From Komarekiella atlantica HA4396-MV6 (GTDB lineage Bacteria > Cyanobacteriota > Cyanobacteriia > Cyanobacteriales > Nostocaceae), in assembly GCA_019359395.1 (NCBI GenBank), contig JAHHHK010000025.1, forward strand, positions 1 through 64,000: a stretch of DNA of 64,000 nt. The letters run 5' to 3'. Shown piece by piece: positions 38,268-46,806 of the stretch (the stretch's first letter is position 1; each line of letters begins with the position of its first letter). A program made the translations under genes and the position numbers. The notes under the pieces are model-generated. The model was not told the origin of the DNA, ran no database searches, and worked only from the letters and a program-made list of their open reading frames with translations.

Positions 38268-38488
38268 CTCATAAACTCCATATTCAGTAGCTATAAGTTA
38301 CTTTCCTACACAAACTAATTTTTTATTTAAATTTGAGTAAATACCTCTGCTTAGTTGTAACCTAAACAGAGGTAAATCAATAATCTGGACTATCTAAGCT
38401 TGTGAAGCCTATATATCAGATTGACTGGTAGATAATTAGGCAAAACTTGAGTATCCTATATCTACCTATTTATCGTTCCAAACTCCTG

Positions 38489-38635
38489 CTAGGAGAAAGT
38501 TACATCGTCTTTGGGAGTCGAGATAGGAAATTCTTTATCTGTAAACAAGCCCAAGCCAAGACCTTGAGTCAAGACTTCGACTTCGCCATAAACAGTCAGT
38601 TTGGGCTGGGTGTAAGGCTTCTTGTTAGCAGTCAT
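38489..38635 (-). CDS. Lasso peptide precursor (A)
   Basis: The 48-residue frame lies between the cyclase and kinase genes. Residues 1-24 form the leader: the segment YTQPKLTVYGEVEVLTQ fits YxxPxLxxxGxxxxxTx exactly, with Tyr8, Pro11, Leu13, Gly17 and Thr23 at the penultimate position. The core (25-48) starts GLGLGLFTD, so core Gly1 can close a nine-residue macrolactam with Asp9. The tail is K-E-F-P-I-S-T-P-K-D-D-V-T-F-S with a C-terminal Ser. GGAG stands about 7 bases before the ATG. My hand-calculated monoisotopic mass is about 2565.3 Da for the lasso form and 2645.3 Da with one phosphate. I have no database comparison. Confidence 0.9.
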   Translation of the reverse strand: MTANKKPYTQPKLTVYGEVEVLTQGLGLGLFTDKEFPISTPKDDVTFS

Positions 38636-38841
38636 AATTTTCTCCATTGTTTTTTGGTGTTTTGTTTACTTTCAAGGTTGGCTCTATTCAGAACCAAGAA
38701 ACAGCTAAGTGTGATATCACGCCATCTAGCTGGGTAACAATCAAACTCGCTGTGCTGTTGGATGTTGCCTAGAAGAGAACAGCCAACAGGACAATGATTT
38801 GACATATCATGGAAACTTTTCTAGAAGATGAAGACGTTGAT

Positions 38842-40821
38842 TTAAACTCCTTTTTCGGCAAATTCATTAGATCTATTCTGTGCAGCATACTGCAACCATA
38901 AAGCTAAAGAAACAGCTATCCAAATTGTGTGGACATCCTTTCCTGCTGTTGGAGATTGTGAAGAGATAAATCTTTGATATGTCTGCTTGAGGTCAGTAAC
39001 ATCTATATATTCTGCAAGGACTCCTAAATCATCCAGAATTAACTTATCCAAACGCTCTCGCTCAAAAGACAATAAACCATGGACGAGATTTGGAGAAAAA
39101 TTTGCTTTGCCTCGACGCCATTGCACTTCTATCGGCAAAACATTAGCCATTGCGCGGCGCATGACGACCCGATTCCAGCCCATGTGCAGCTTTTGCTCAG
39201 CAGGCAAGGAGAGGCAGAACTCTACTAAACGCTTGTCCCAAAAAGGGTAGCGTTGTTCAATAGAAAAGGCAGCACAAGTTTTGTCTTGCATCTCAGCAGC
39301 AAATGACACTAAACCTTGGGTGACATTGCGGTAGTGTCGTTCTCTTTCGTTTTGGCCAAAGTTACTTTGGATTTTTTGCCAAGCCTGATAGCGTTCTTGG
39401 AGACCTACACGCTGGACAAACTCAGCATTCAATATGGCACTCCAGGCAGGCTGGTTAGCCGATTGGTTATCTTGGCGAGAGCTTAACCGAGTAAGTGCTT
39501 GCCAACTCCGTTGAAAAAGCCTTAGAGGTGGGTATTTGGAAAATGTCGGTTTAATTCCATATTGTTTTACATAACTCCATAGCCATCTCCAAAAATTCAC
39601 ATTGAAAGTTTTAGCTAGTTCTTTAATTTCTCTTGCCAAAGCTAGCCAGCGACCTGCTCGTGCTAGTTCACTTAAGTAACCGTAACCATCCGATACGACG
39701 TTATCGCCATCAAAACCATCGAAGACAACACGAACACCTTGCGCTTTAATCGCTTCATACAAAGCCCAACTCATAGACCAATTGGGTGCGTAAAAGGCCT
39801 CATCTTGATGCCAAAACATTTGGTCTATGTTCTTCAAAGGACTAATTTGATCTCCTTTGATATAGTGTGGCTCAAGTCCACCCTGCGCTAAAACTGCGTT
39901 GATATATGGGCGTTCATCACATTCAGCCAACTCATCAAACACTGCCGAGAATGTATGCAGACGCCGCTCTCCATCTTCAGCAAGCAGTTTCCGTGCCATA
40001 CAAGTAATCGATGAAGAATCTAGTCCACCGCTCAAATGAGAGCCAATAGGAAAGGCGCTACGCAAGCGGCACTGCACTGCTTTGCTAAAAATTTCACGAA
40101 ATGCTTCAGCATACTCTTCATCTGAACCTAAAAGCAATTCCCGATTAGGATCAATAGACCAGTATGATTGTAATTTTATTCCTTCAAGGCTTACTGTCAT
40201 CCTGTGAGCAGGAGGTAGTCTGAAGATATTCTTGTATGAGGTAATATCTGCCTCGTGAAACATTGATGCTAGATAGTCACCTATCCTCACTTCATTAATC
40301 TGACGAGGAACATCTGGCACACAAAAGATAGCTTTGATTTCACTAGCAAAAATGAAAGCTTGTTCAGACGCATAGTAATAGAAAGGTTTAATGCCAAAAT
40401 GATCTCTGGCACAAAAGATTATTTGCTTTTGCATATCCCAAATAGCAAAGGCAAAATCACCTAATAAATTTTCTGGGCATTGCTCACCCCATTTTTCGTA
40501 AGCAGCCAGCACTAGCTGGCTATCAGTTATTTTTTCAGGTGGATAGTTATTAAGCTGTAATGTATAAATTAACTCATCTCTGTTATCTATACGAAGATCT
40601 GCTGTAATCACTAAATCTTCAGTTTGATTAACCAGAGGTAACTTTTCCAACAACGATTCAGGAGTAGTCCATAACATACTATGACCCAACCCAACAGATC
40701 CAGCGCACCAGGCATCTAACCCATCTGGCCCCCTATGGGCAAGAATATTGACCATATCCTTGAACTGCTGATAATTAACTAGCTTGCCATCTAGGTTGTA
40801 GATGCCGATAATACCACTCAT
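38842..40821 (-). CDS. Lasso cyclase (asparagine-synthetase-like, C)
   Basis: The 659-residue protein is built like AsnB: an N-terminal glutaminase-like domain (about 1-200) and a C-terminal ATP-dependent synthetase domain with the PP-loop SHLSGGLDSSSITCMA near residue 265. Residue 2 is Ser (MSGIIGIYN) where functional glutaminases have Cys, so ammonia is not made. Lasso cyclases adenylate the core Asp/Glu and close the macrolactam. The ATG overlaps the B2 stop by four bases (ATGA), which indicates coupled translation. Ordinary asparagine synthetase is excluded by Ser2 and context. Confidence 0.92.
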   Translation of the reverse strand: MSGIIGIYNLDGKLVNYQQFKDMVNILAHRGPDGLDAWCAGSVGLGHSMLWTTPESLLEKLPLVNQTEDLVITADLRIDNRDELIYTLQLNNYPPEKITDSQLVLAAYEKWGEQCPENLLGDFAFAIWDMQKQIIFCARDHFGIKPFYYYASEQAFIFASEIKAIFCVPDVPRQINEVRIGDYLASMFHEADITSYKNIFRLPPAHRMTVSLEGIKLQSYWSIDPNRELLLGSDEEYAEAFREIFSKAVQCRLRSAFPIGSHLSGGLDSSSITCMARKLLAEDGERRLHTFSAVFDELAECDERPYINAVLAQGGLEPHYIKGDQISPLKNIDQMFWHQDEAFYAPNWSMSWALYEAIKAQGVRVVFDGFDGDNVVSDGYGYLSELARAGRWLALAREIKELAKTFNVNFWRWLWSYVKQYGIKPTFSKYPPLRLFQRSWQALTRLSSRQDNQSANQPAWSAILNAEFVQRVGLQERYQAWQKIQSNFGQNERERHYRNVTQGLVSFAAEMQDKTCAAFSIEQRYPFWDKRLVEFCLSLPAEQKLHMGWNRVVMRRAMANVLPIEVQWRRGKANFSPNLVHGLLSFERERLDKLILDDLGVLAEYIDVTDLKQTYQRFISSQSPTAGKDVHTIWIAVSLALWLQYAAQNRSNEFAEKGV

Positions 40822-41255
40822 AGTCTGTTTCCTGGCAAAGATGGCAGTTGGGTAAAGCGTGAAAGATCTGTTAGATAACCAATTACAACTTTTCCTTGAC
40901 TTTCAACCCACGCATGGGCTTCTAGTTTCCCTTCGTCACTTTTGGCAACTCCTATACGGAGTTCTGGTAAGTAACCTCGTCGAGTCATGAGTACCTGGCA
41001 AGCTAAAGCACGGGCGAGACACTTAGCGCCACTGGGCATACAACGAGTACTTACATTAACAGCCCAGATAATTTTGCTAAGGGAGGTTTGGTCTAGTTTA
41101 GTGTTTGGCTGACTAATGCTACCCAGGATTTGCCGTAAGGTTTGAAATGGCAGTAACCACAATCCTAATTTGATTAATCCCAACAAAATAAAGGTATTTA
41201 TCAAAAGATAGCGATCTTTGTTTGTGAGGCGCAGCAATTTAAGCACCTGCTTCAT
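40818..41255 (-). CDS. Lasso leader peptidase (B2, transglutaminase-like)
   Basis: This 145-residue protein matches the lasso peptide biosynthesis B2 family, with a Cys-His-Asp triad: Cys in SGAKCLARALACQ, His in LEAHAWVESQG and Asp in GYLTDLSRF. It has a hydrophobic N-terminal segment (about 15-40). B2 removes the leader just after the penultimate Thr region. Its start overlaps the end of the PqqD-like gene by 17 bases and its stop overlaps the cyclase start, so the three genes form one operon. Confidence 0.93.
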   Translation of the reverse strand: MKQVLKLLRLTNKDRYLLINTFILLGLIKLGLWLLPFQTLRQILGSISQPNTKLDQTSLSKIIWAVNVSTRCMPSGAKCLARALACQVLMTRRGYLPELRIGVAKSDEGKLEAHAWVESQGKVVIGYLTDLSRFTQLPSLPGNRL

Positions 41256-41541
41256 GTCTTATCTCGATTAGTCCTTTTGTTGCTAAGTCTTCAAGCAATA
41301 CTAAAATGTCAGCTTCACATGCTTGGGAATCAACTTCATACTCTGCTAACAAGGCATCCCGAATTTCTTTTACAGTTTTCGGAGCTTGAATCAGATTCCA
41401 AATGCTTACTCCTACTTGATTTAAACCGTAGTAAACCCCGGAGTTGATATCAAGAATAACTGCTTCTCCTTGCAGTTCAGAAAAAATCTGATTCTTGGCT
41501 GCTACTACCTTAGGAAAATTGGTCGATAAGTTTACAGGCAT
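41239..41541 (-). CDS. PqqD-like RiPP recognition element (lasso B1)
   Basis: The 100-residue protein has a PqqD-type RiPP recognition element fold: EAVILDINSGVYYGLNQVGVSIWNLI followed by TVKEIRDALLAEYEV and a C-terminal helix. B1 proteins bind the leader peptide at the Tyr/Pro/Leu motif and deliver it to B2. It is the first gene of the operon on the minus strand, so the main promoter should lie above 41541. Confidence 0.92.
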   Translation of the reverse strand: MPVNLSTNFPKVVAAKNQIFSELQGEAVILDINSGVYYGLNQVGVSIWNLIQAPKTVKEIRDALLAEYEVDSQACEADILVLLEDLATKGLIEIRHEAGA

Positions 41542-42283
41542 TTTCAGTAAATTCTCTATGCACTTTTGTTTATGCTTAGATTAATTTATAACATTTCATA
41601 AAAACTACTGCTACACAACAATAGTATCTTTACTCATTGTTTTAAATTATCCTTGATTTTATAAAGCATCTGTAAAGGAAACAAAATGAAACATGAGTTG
41701 TTCTCTCTAAAATACTACGTTTGACATTTATACATTCTTCTTTGCTTCTAATTAATTAAGATGTTTATAGTGTTTTCTAGTCAACTTAGGTACAAGTTTA
41801 TCAGTGTTTATCTGTCTTGAAAAGTTTACCTAGGTTGGGAAACCCCGTTCGCATGATTGCGTCTCACCTTCTCTACGAGACCAAGGCGTTGGCGGAGCCT
41901 CTCGCAGAGAAGGGAGAAGTTCTGAGCGCCGGACGCCGGCGCACCCTGCGGGATCTTGCTACAGACTTCTCTCCGCCTACAGAACTTTTCGCAGTGTTTA
42001 TCTGTGGTTAATTACTTCTTTTGTGTACTTCACTCAAGTGAGAACCGCTATAGCTACTATCCTAATTAAAAATAGTCCGTATCAATTAGTTTATAAGTAA
42101 TTGTATGTCTTCTCTCCATAGGTAGGTATTTATTAAGCAGCTATTAACTTGTGAAATCACTATTACGATGAGACAAAGCTGAAAATGTAGATGATTGCAA
42201 GTCCACTTGAACTGTGCGATCGCAAAACTCACACAAACATCGACAATCGTTGAAACGTAACTATAAAATCCCACAGAAACTCT
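41542..42283. other. 742-base intergenic region upstream of the lasso operon
   Basis: The first 250 bases are A+T-rich and probably hold the promoter of the lasso operon. No second precursor was found there. The segment 41802-42005 is the repeat element described separately. The remainder to 42283 holds no recognised gene. Confidence 0.5.
41802..42005. mobile_element. Candidate MITE-like element with 14-bp flanking direct repeat
   Basis: cagtgtttatctgt occurs at 41802-41815 and again at 41992-42005, flanking about 176 bases. The insert begins cttgaaaagtt and ends aacttttcg, so it has 8-bp inverted termini (gaaaagtt). Inside are G+C-rich palindromes and gcgcaccctgcg at 41939-41950. A related shorter copy lies at 16365-16448. 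The perfect flanking direct repeat looks like a target duplication. Confidence 0.65.
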
Positions 42284-43300
42284 TCAGTCTTGACCTCTGC
42301 TTATCCACTTTACTGCTTCGCGTGCGGATGTAATATGCAGTGGTATTTTAATGACTCGCACTTCCCCTGTGTCGGAATTGATTGCTCTGAGAAAATGATG
42401 AGGCTGGACGTTGGCTCGTTTCCCGATGCGTAAAAGCGTGTAAAATAGCTTGTATTCTTCCCAGGAATCAATTTCAGTTGCGTTTAATTCTTCTAATAAG
42501 CGTGCCCAAGCAGTGTCATTAATTTGTTTGGGCTGGCGTTGTCGCTGAATTTGACCAGAGTTAGTGTATAAAGTATAGCCATCTTCAAACACAATTGCTG
42601 CTTCGTCTTCTGCATGGAGACGATTCTTGCTATCGAAGCTGACTTTTCGAGGGCGATCGCAAACAATACAGATATTATTGAAGAAAAATGTCCAGCCACA
42701 GTTTCTAGTGAATATTTCTAATATTAGCAGTTTGTCTTGAAATTGCCGATAGTTGAAAGTATTTATGCAAAATTCAAAGAAACTACCCCCTGCAACTAAA
42801 CTTTCTGGCTTTTGGCAACTGGAAAATATATTTTTGAGAAATTCTTGATATTTATTACCAAACTGTTGATAGGCAATATCTCGCCACTATCTTTCTAACT
42901 GTTGTTTTAGCGGAGTTGCAAACTGTTTGACAAAATGATTTTCAAAAGCCGAATGTAAGTCATTTTGCAGCGTTACAGGTAATTGCACAAGTAATAATGA
43001 GTGCAAACTGCTGTAGAGTTTACTCCAATACTGACTATTGATAACACTACCTAGTGTGTTGTAGGAATGCAATCGCACCAAACTCCAAATGTATTCCAAC
43101 GCCGCATTAGGACTATTAACAAATATTATTTTTGGCTTGGCAAGCCCAAGTGCAATATATATTGCATTGACTGCATCTGCCGCTTTTTGTTGGTCAATTG
43201 CTTTGGTAGATAGCCCAAAGTGTTGCCATTTTTCGCGGGTAAGAGGTATTAAAGCTTTTTGCTCTGGAGTCAAGCTGTCAAGCGACATACTGCGAATCAA
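42284..43300 (-). pseudogene. DUF6745-like protein gene interrupted by one in-frame TAG
   Basis: One reading frame runs from ATG 43300 to the stop at 42284, about 338 codons. It is broken only by a TAG at codon 138 (42889-42887). Before it the sequence has LTPEQKALIPLTREKWQHFG and DQQKAADAVNAIYIALGL; after it WRDIAYQQFGNKYQEFL, CDRPRKVSFDSKNRLHAEDE, DSWEEYKLFYTLL and SAREAVKWISRG. This layout matches the DUF6745-type family of cyanobacteria as I recall it, with a shorter middle. Both halves read sensibly, so a single CAG-to-TAG change is likely. A sequencing error or read-through is possible. Confidence 0.7.
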
Positions 43301-43482
43301 AAAATGTGATTATTTTTATTAAACCAGTTACGTGGATCATCTAGTTTAATTTGATAAATCAATGCCAGTAGCAAAAGCAAAGAAGCAACCAAGTATATGA
43401 AACGGCGAACCAAGATTTCCGCTACAAAAATATAGTTAACAGCACGTTAGTAAATCTGTTTTTATCGCTAATTACATAAAAA

Positions 43483-43556
43483 TCGGGATGACTGGATTCG
43501 AACCAGCGGCCCCTTCGTCCCGAACGAAGTGCGCTACCAAGCTGCGCTACATCCCG
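43483..43556 (-). tRNA. trnP-CGG: tRNA-Pro (anticodon CGG)
   Basis: The 74-base minus-strand sequence folds as a cloverleaf: acceptor CGGGATG/CATCCCG, anticodon stem CTTCG/CGAAG with loop TTCGGGA (anticodon CGG), and T-loop GGTTCGAATCC. No CCA is encoded. The discriminator base is A. Confidence 0.95.
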
Positions 43557-43691
43557 CCATAAAGATGGCACTGTACACCTAAAATATCACAACCAGTAGT
43601 AAATGACAAAACTACATTTATAAAGATTACTTCCCCAAGGGCTTTGCTTGCTACGATTAGATGTAGATAACTTTAGTAATGAAAGTGGATT

Positions 43692-44579
43692 GTGACTGTA
43701 AAACCAGACTGGTTGCGGGTGAAAGCGCCTCAGCGGGAGCGCGTTGCTAACGTTAAAGAAATTTTGCGGGATTTAGCCCTCAATACGGTTTGCGAGGAAG
43801 CGTCCTGTCCGAATATTGGTGAGTGCTTCAACGCTGGTACTGCCACTTTTTTAATTATGGGGCCAGCTTGTACACGCGCCTGTCCCTACTGTGATATTGA
43901 CTTTGAGAAAAAACCCAAACCACTAGACCCTACTGAACCTGGACGACTGGCGGAAGCCATTCGCAGGTTGAAACTTAATCATGTGGTTATCACTTCTGTG
44001 AACCGAGATGATTTGCCGGATGGTGGTGCATCCCAGTTTGTGCGCTGTATCGAAGCGGTTCGCACCATCTCGCCACATACTACAATTGAGGTACTAATTC
44101 CTGACTTGTGCGGCAATTGGGATGCTCTGGAGATCATTCTACAAGCTGCACCAGAGGTGCTAAACCACAATACGGAAACGGTTCCACGCCTTTATCGCCG
44201 GGTGCGTCCCCAAGGGAATTACGATCGCACGCTAGAATTACTTAAGCGATCGCGTCAAATTGCTCCTTGGACATACACTAAATCCGGTATCATGGTCGGA
44301 CTCGGCGAAACTGATGCAGAAATCCGCCAAGTTATGCAAGACTTGCGAACCGTTGATTGTGATATTTTGACAATTGGGCAATACCTCCAGCCCAGCCAAA
44401 AACACTTAAAAGTAGATGAATTTATCCACCCAGAACAATTTACTGCTTGGAAGATATTCGGAGAAGAACTGGGATTTTTGCAAGTCGTTTCTTCACCATT
44501 GACAAGAAGCTCATATCATGCAGAACAAGTGAGGGAATTAATGGAACGTTACCCCCGCTCAAAAAGTGATGAGTTATAA
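43692..44579 (+). CDS. lipA: Lipoyl synthase
   Basis: This 295-residue radical SAM enzyme inserts two sulphurs into protein-bound octanoate. It has the auxiliary cluster motif [12 protein letters not shown] and the radical SAM motif [10 protein letters not shown], plus the C-terminal RSSYHAEQV. The start is a GTG at 43692. gpsA begins 11 bases after the stop, so the two are probably co-transcribed. Cyanobacteria often carry two lipA genes. Confidence 0.95.
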   Translation: MTVKPDWLRVKAPQRERVANVKEILRDLALNTVCEEASCPNIGECFNAGTATFLIMGPACTRACPYCDIDFEKKPKPLDPTEPGRLAEAIRRLKLNHVVITSVNRDDLPDGGASQFVRCIEAVRTISPHTTIEVLIPDLCGNWDALEIILQAAPEVLNHNTETVPRLYRRVRPQGNYDRTLELLKRSRQIAPWTYTKSGIMVGLGETDAEIRQVMQDLRTVDCDILTIGQYLQPSQKHLKVDEFIHPEQFTAWKIFGEELGFLQVVSSPLTRSSYHAEQVRELMERYPRSKSDEL

Positions 44580-44589
44580 GTTATGAGTT

Positions 44590-45558
44590 ATGAGTGATCA
44601 GATTTACTCCACCTCAAAGCTTAAAACTCAAAACTCAAAACTTTCCATTGCAATTCTGGGTGCTGGTGCTTGGGGTATGGCTTTGGCAAATCTAGCAGCG
44701 GCTAATGGTCATATAGTGCGCGTGTGGTCGCGTCAGGGGTCACAAACCTTGGAAGCCGTGCTACAAAATGCTCAAATAGTCTTGTCTGCTATTTCGATGA
44801 AAGGTGTGAGTGATGTTAGTTCCCAAGTACATTCTTTCGCCCTTTCTCCTGAGACGATTTTTGTCACAGCGACAAAGGGCTTAGATCCAGAAACCAGATG
44901 CACACCGTCGCAAATTTGGCAAACAGCTTTCCCTAATCATCCAGTAGTTGTTCTGTCAGGGCCCAATTTATCTAAAGAAATAGAACTGGGATTACCAGCT
45001 GCAACGGTAGTAGCCAGTAACGTCCCCACTGCGGCGCAACTAGTGCAGCTAGTATTTTCTTCTCATCTATTTCGGGTATATACCAATCCTGATCCCTTGG
45101 GTGTGGAACTAGGGGGAACACTAAAAAATGTAATTGCGATCGCATCGGGTGTGTGTGATGGCTTGCAACTAGGAACAAATGCCAAAGCTGCTTTAGTTAC
45201 CCGTGGACTGACAGAAATGGTTCGGATTGGTAATCTCTGGGGTGCAAATACGGAAACCTTTTATGGTTTGTCGGGTTTAGGAGATTTGCTAGCAACCTGT
45301 AACAGCCCCCTAAGTCGTAATTATCAAGTTGGCTACCAACTAGCTGGTGGTCAGACACTTACAGAAATTCTCGCAAATTTACAAGGAACCGCTGAAGGAA
45401 TCAATACCTGCCGAGTTTTGGTGCAAATAGCTCAGCAGCAAAATATTGCTATGCCAATTACCGAGCAAGTTTATCGATTACTTCAGAGTGAAGTCTCACC
45501 CCAACAAGCACTTGATGAACTGATGCTGCGAAATATCAAACCAGAGTACAACTATTAA
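44590..45558 (+). CDS. gpsA: Glycerol-3-phosphate dehydrogenase [NAD(P)+]
   Basis: This 322-residue enzyme makes sn-glycerol-3-phosphate for membrane lipids. The NAD motif AILGAGAWGMALANLAA, VLSGPNLSKEI, the catalytic GGTLKNVIAIASGV and SGLGDLLATC are present. The segment before the NAD motif (SKLKTQNSKL) is encoded by a repetitive aaactcaaaactc stretch and is probably an extension. The true start could be later. Follows lipA. Confidence 0.95.
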   Translation: MSDQIYSTSKLKTQNSKLSIAILGAGAWGMALANLAAANGHIVRVWSRQGSQTLEAVLQNAQIVLSAISMKGVSDVSSQVHSFALSPETIFVTATKGLDPETRCTPSQIWQTAFPNHPVVVLSGPNLSKEIELGLPAATVVASNVPTAAQLVQLVFSSHLFRVYTNPDPLGVELGGTLKNVIAIASGVCDGLQLGTNAKAALVTRGLTEMVRIGNLWGANTETFYGLSGLGDLLATCNSPLSRNYQVGYQLAGGQTLTEILANLQGTAEGINTCRVLVQIAQQQNIAMPITEQVYRLLQSEVSPQQALDELMLRNIKPEYNY

Positions 45559-46043
45559 TTAGTATTTTTCAGCGCAAACGAACTTACTATCTGACAAGAG
45601 GTAAGACACTTGCAAAGAAAAAATCAGCCCAGCCGTATTAGATATATTTTAGCAAAGCGATGGTTGGATTGATTTTTTTATCTTTTTCTTTAACCTGATT
45701 AAATCTTGGGATTAGAGTGCCATTAGGTTATCTAGATACCTGAAGAATTCGATTTATTTGGAACGCAGACAAGACTGTTATTTTGCAGTGAATCACTATA
45801 CAAAAGAGATAAAAATGTAGTTAAGGTATACGATTAGCTGCATAAAGTTTTATTTTTTAATTCAGTAGATACTGTTTTAACAATTCAGTAAATATTAGGT
45901 TATCACCTACTTAAAAGCAGCTTACATTTATCTTAATGTTCTCTGATTGCTCAGATGTAGCGCCGCAGTACAGAATTTATTTTCAGCTTCTGGTTGAAAC
46001 ATTGTTTCTACAAAATCCTCGCGCAACACGCTTTAAATATCAC
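45559..46043. other. Intergenic region after gpsA
   Basis: There are 485 A+T-rich bases. The frame of the following pseudogene is open back to 45936 but without a signal sequence there. No repeat or RNA gene was seen. Confidence 0.35.
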
Positions 46044-46703
46044 ATGCGTTACTCAAGAGCTACAGTTTTAGCTGTGGTTTTAGTATTTTTCGGGATAATG
46101 TCATTAAGTCATACGCCAATCAGTATGATGGCGCATGAAAAAGTAGAACCTGAGAGGATAGCCAACATGTCATCTTGTGAATCAAACAATCCCAATGCTA
46201 TTGAAGTTGATGGAATCTGCTTTGAAACCTTAGTGTAAAGTCGGAAGTATAATCTTCCAATCTTTGGAGAAGAGACACCGATTAAATTTGGAGTAAGAAT
46301 TACTAATAACTCATCAACTCCTCATCGATTTGAACTACCTCATTTTGTACCAGAAATATTAAATCCATATGGAAAGCTTATGGAAATGAGTTTTGGTAGA
46401 AATACAACCAAATTTGTAGAAGAGTCAGATATTCCTTTAATTATGTCTGGAGAAAGTTTGGATTATTGGATGGAAGCGAAATTAAAGTGGTATAGCAAAA
46501 AGTGTATTCAGCTTACAGGTTATGCATTGTATGGAGGAATTTTGAGCTTTTACGACTTGAAGCAAACTAAATATCAGATTCGGATGAAATATGTCAATGA
46601 TTTACCCATACGAAAAGTTCGTTTATCTACAGGCTCAAGAAAATACGGCGATTTTTGGACTGGTCAAATTACCACAAATTCTGTCAACTTTTGCCTGAGA
46701 TAA
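46044..46703 (+). pseudogene. Exported hypothetical protein gene interrupted by one in-frame TAA
   Basis: The frame beginning at ATG 46044 (MRYSRATVLAVVLVFFGIM, a signal or anchor segment) meets TAA at 46236-46238 (codon 65). It then stays open in the same frame to 46703, about 219 codons in total. Flanking residues ICFETLV and SRKYNLPIFGEETPIKFGV join naturally if the stop was CAA. The C-terminal part has no motif I know. The translation after the stop looks like a beta-rich extracellular domain. No other stop is present. Confidence 0.6.
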
Positions 46704-46806
46704 TTCTAAAAAAACAGTATTTTATCTCTAATTTAAGATGTTTTATCTAGATTTAGTTTATTAGAATAGTCAGCTTGTAAAAATGTTTTTCAGGAAGCAG
46801 TAAAAG

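Noticed and set aside
38447-38737. Plus-strand frame of 96 codons
   Set aside because: It overlaps the lasso precursor in antisense and has no ribosome site or family features; the minus-strand precursor explains the sequence better.
38810-38905. Plus-strand short acidic frame (METFLEDEDVDLNSFF...) as a second precursor
   Set aside because: It lies over the end of the cyclase gene in antisense, lacks the leader motif and has no core-like part.
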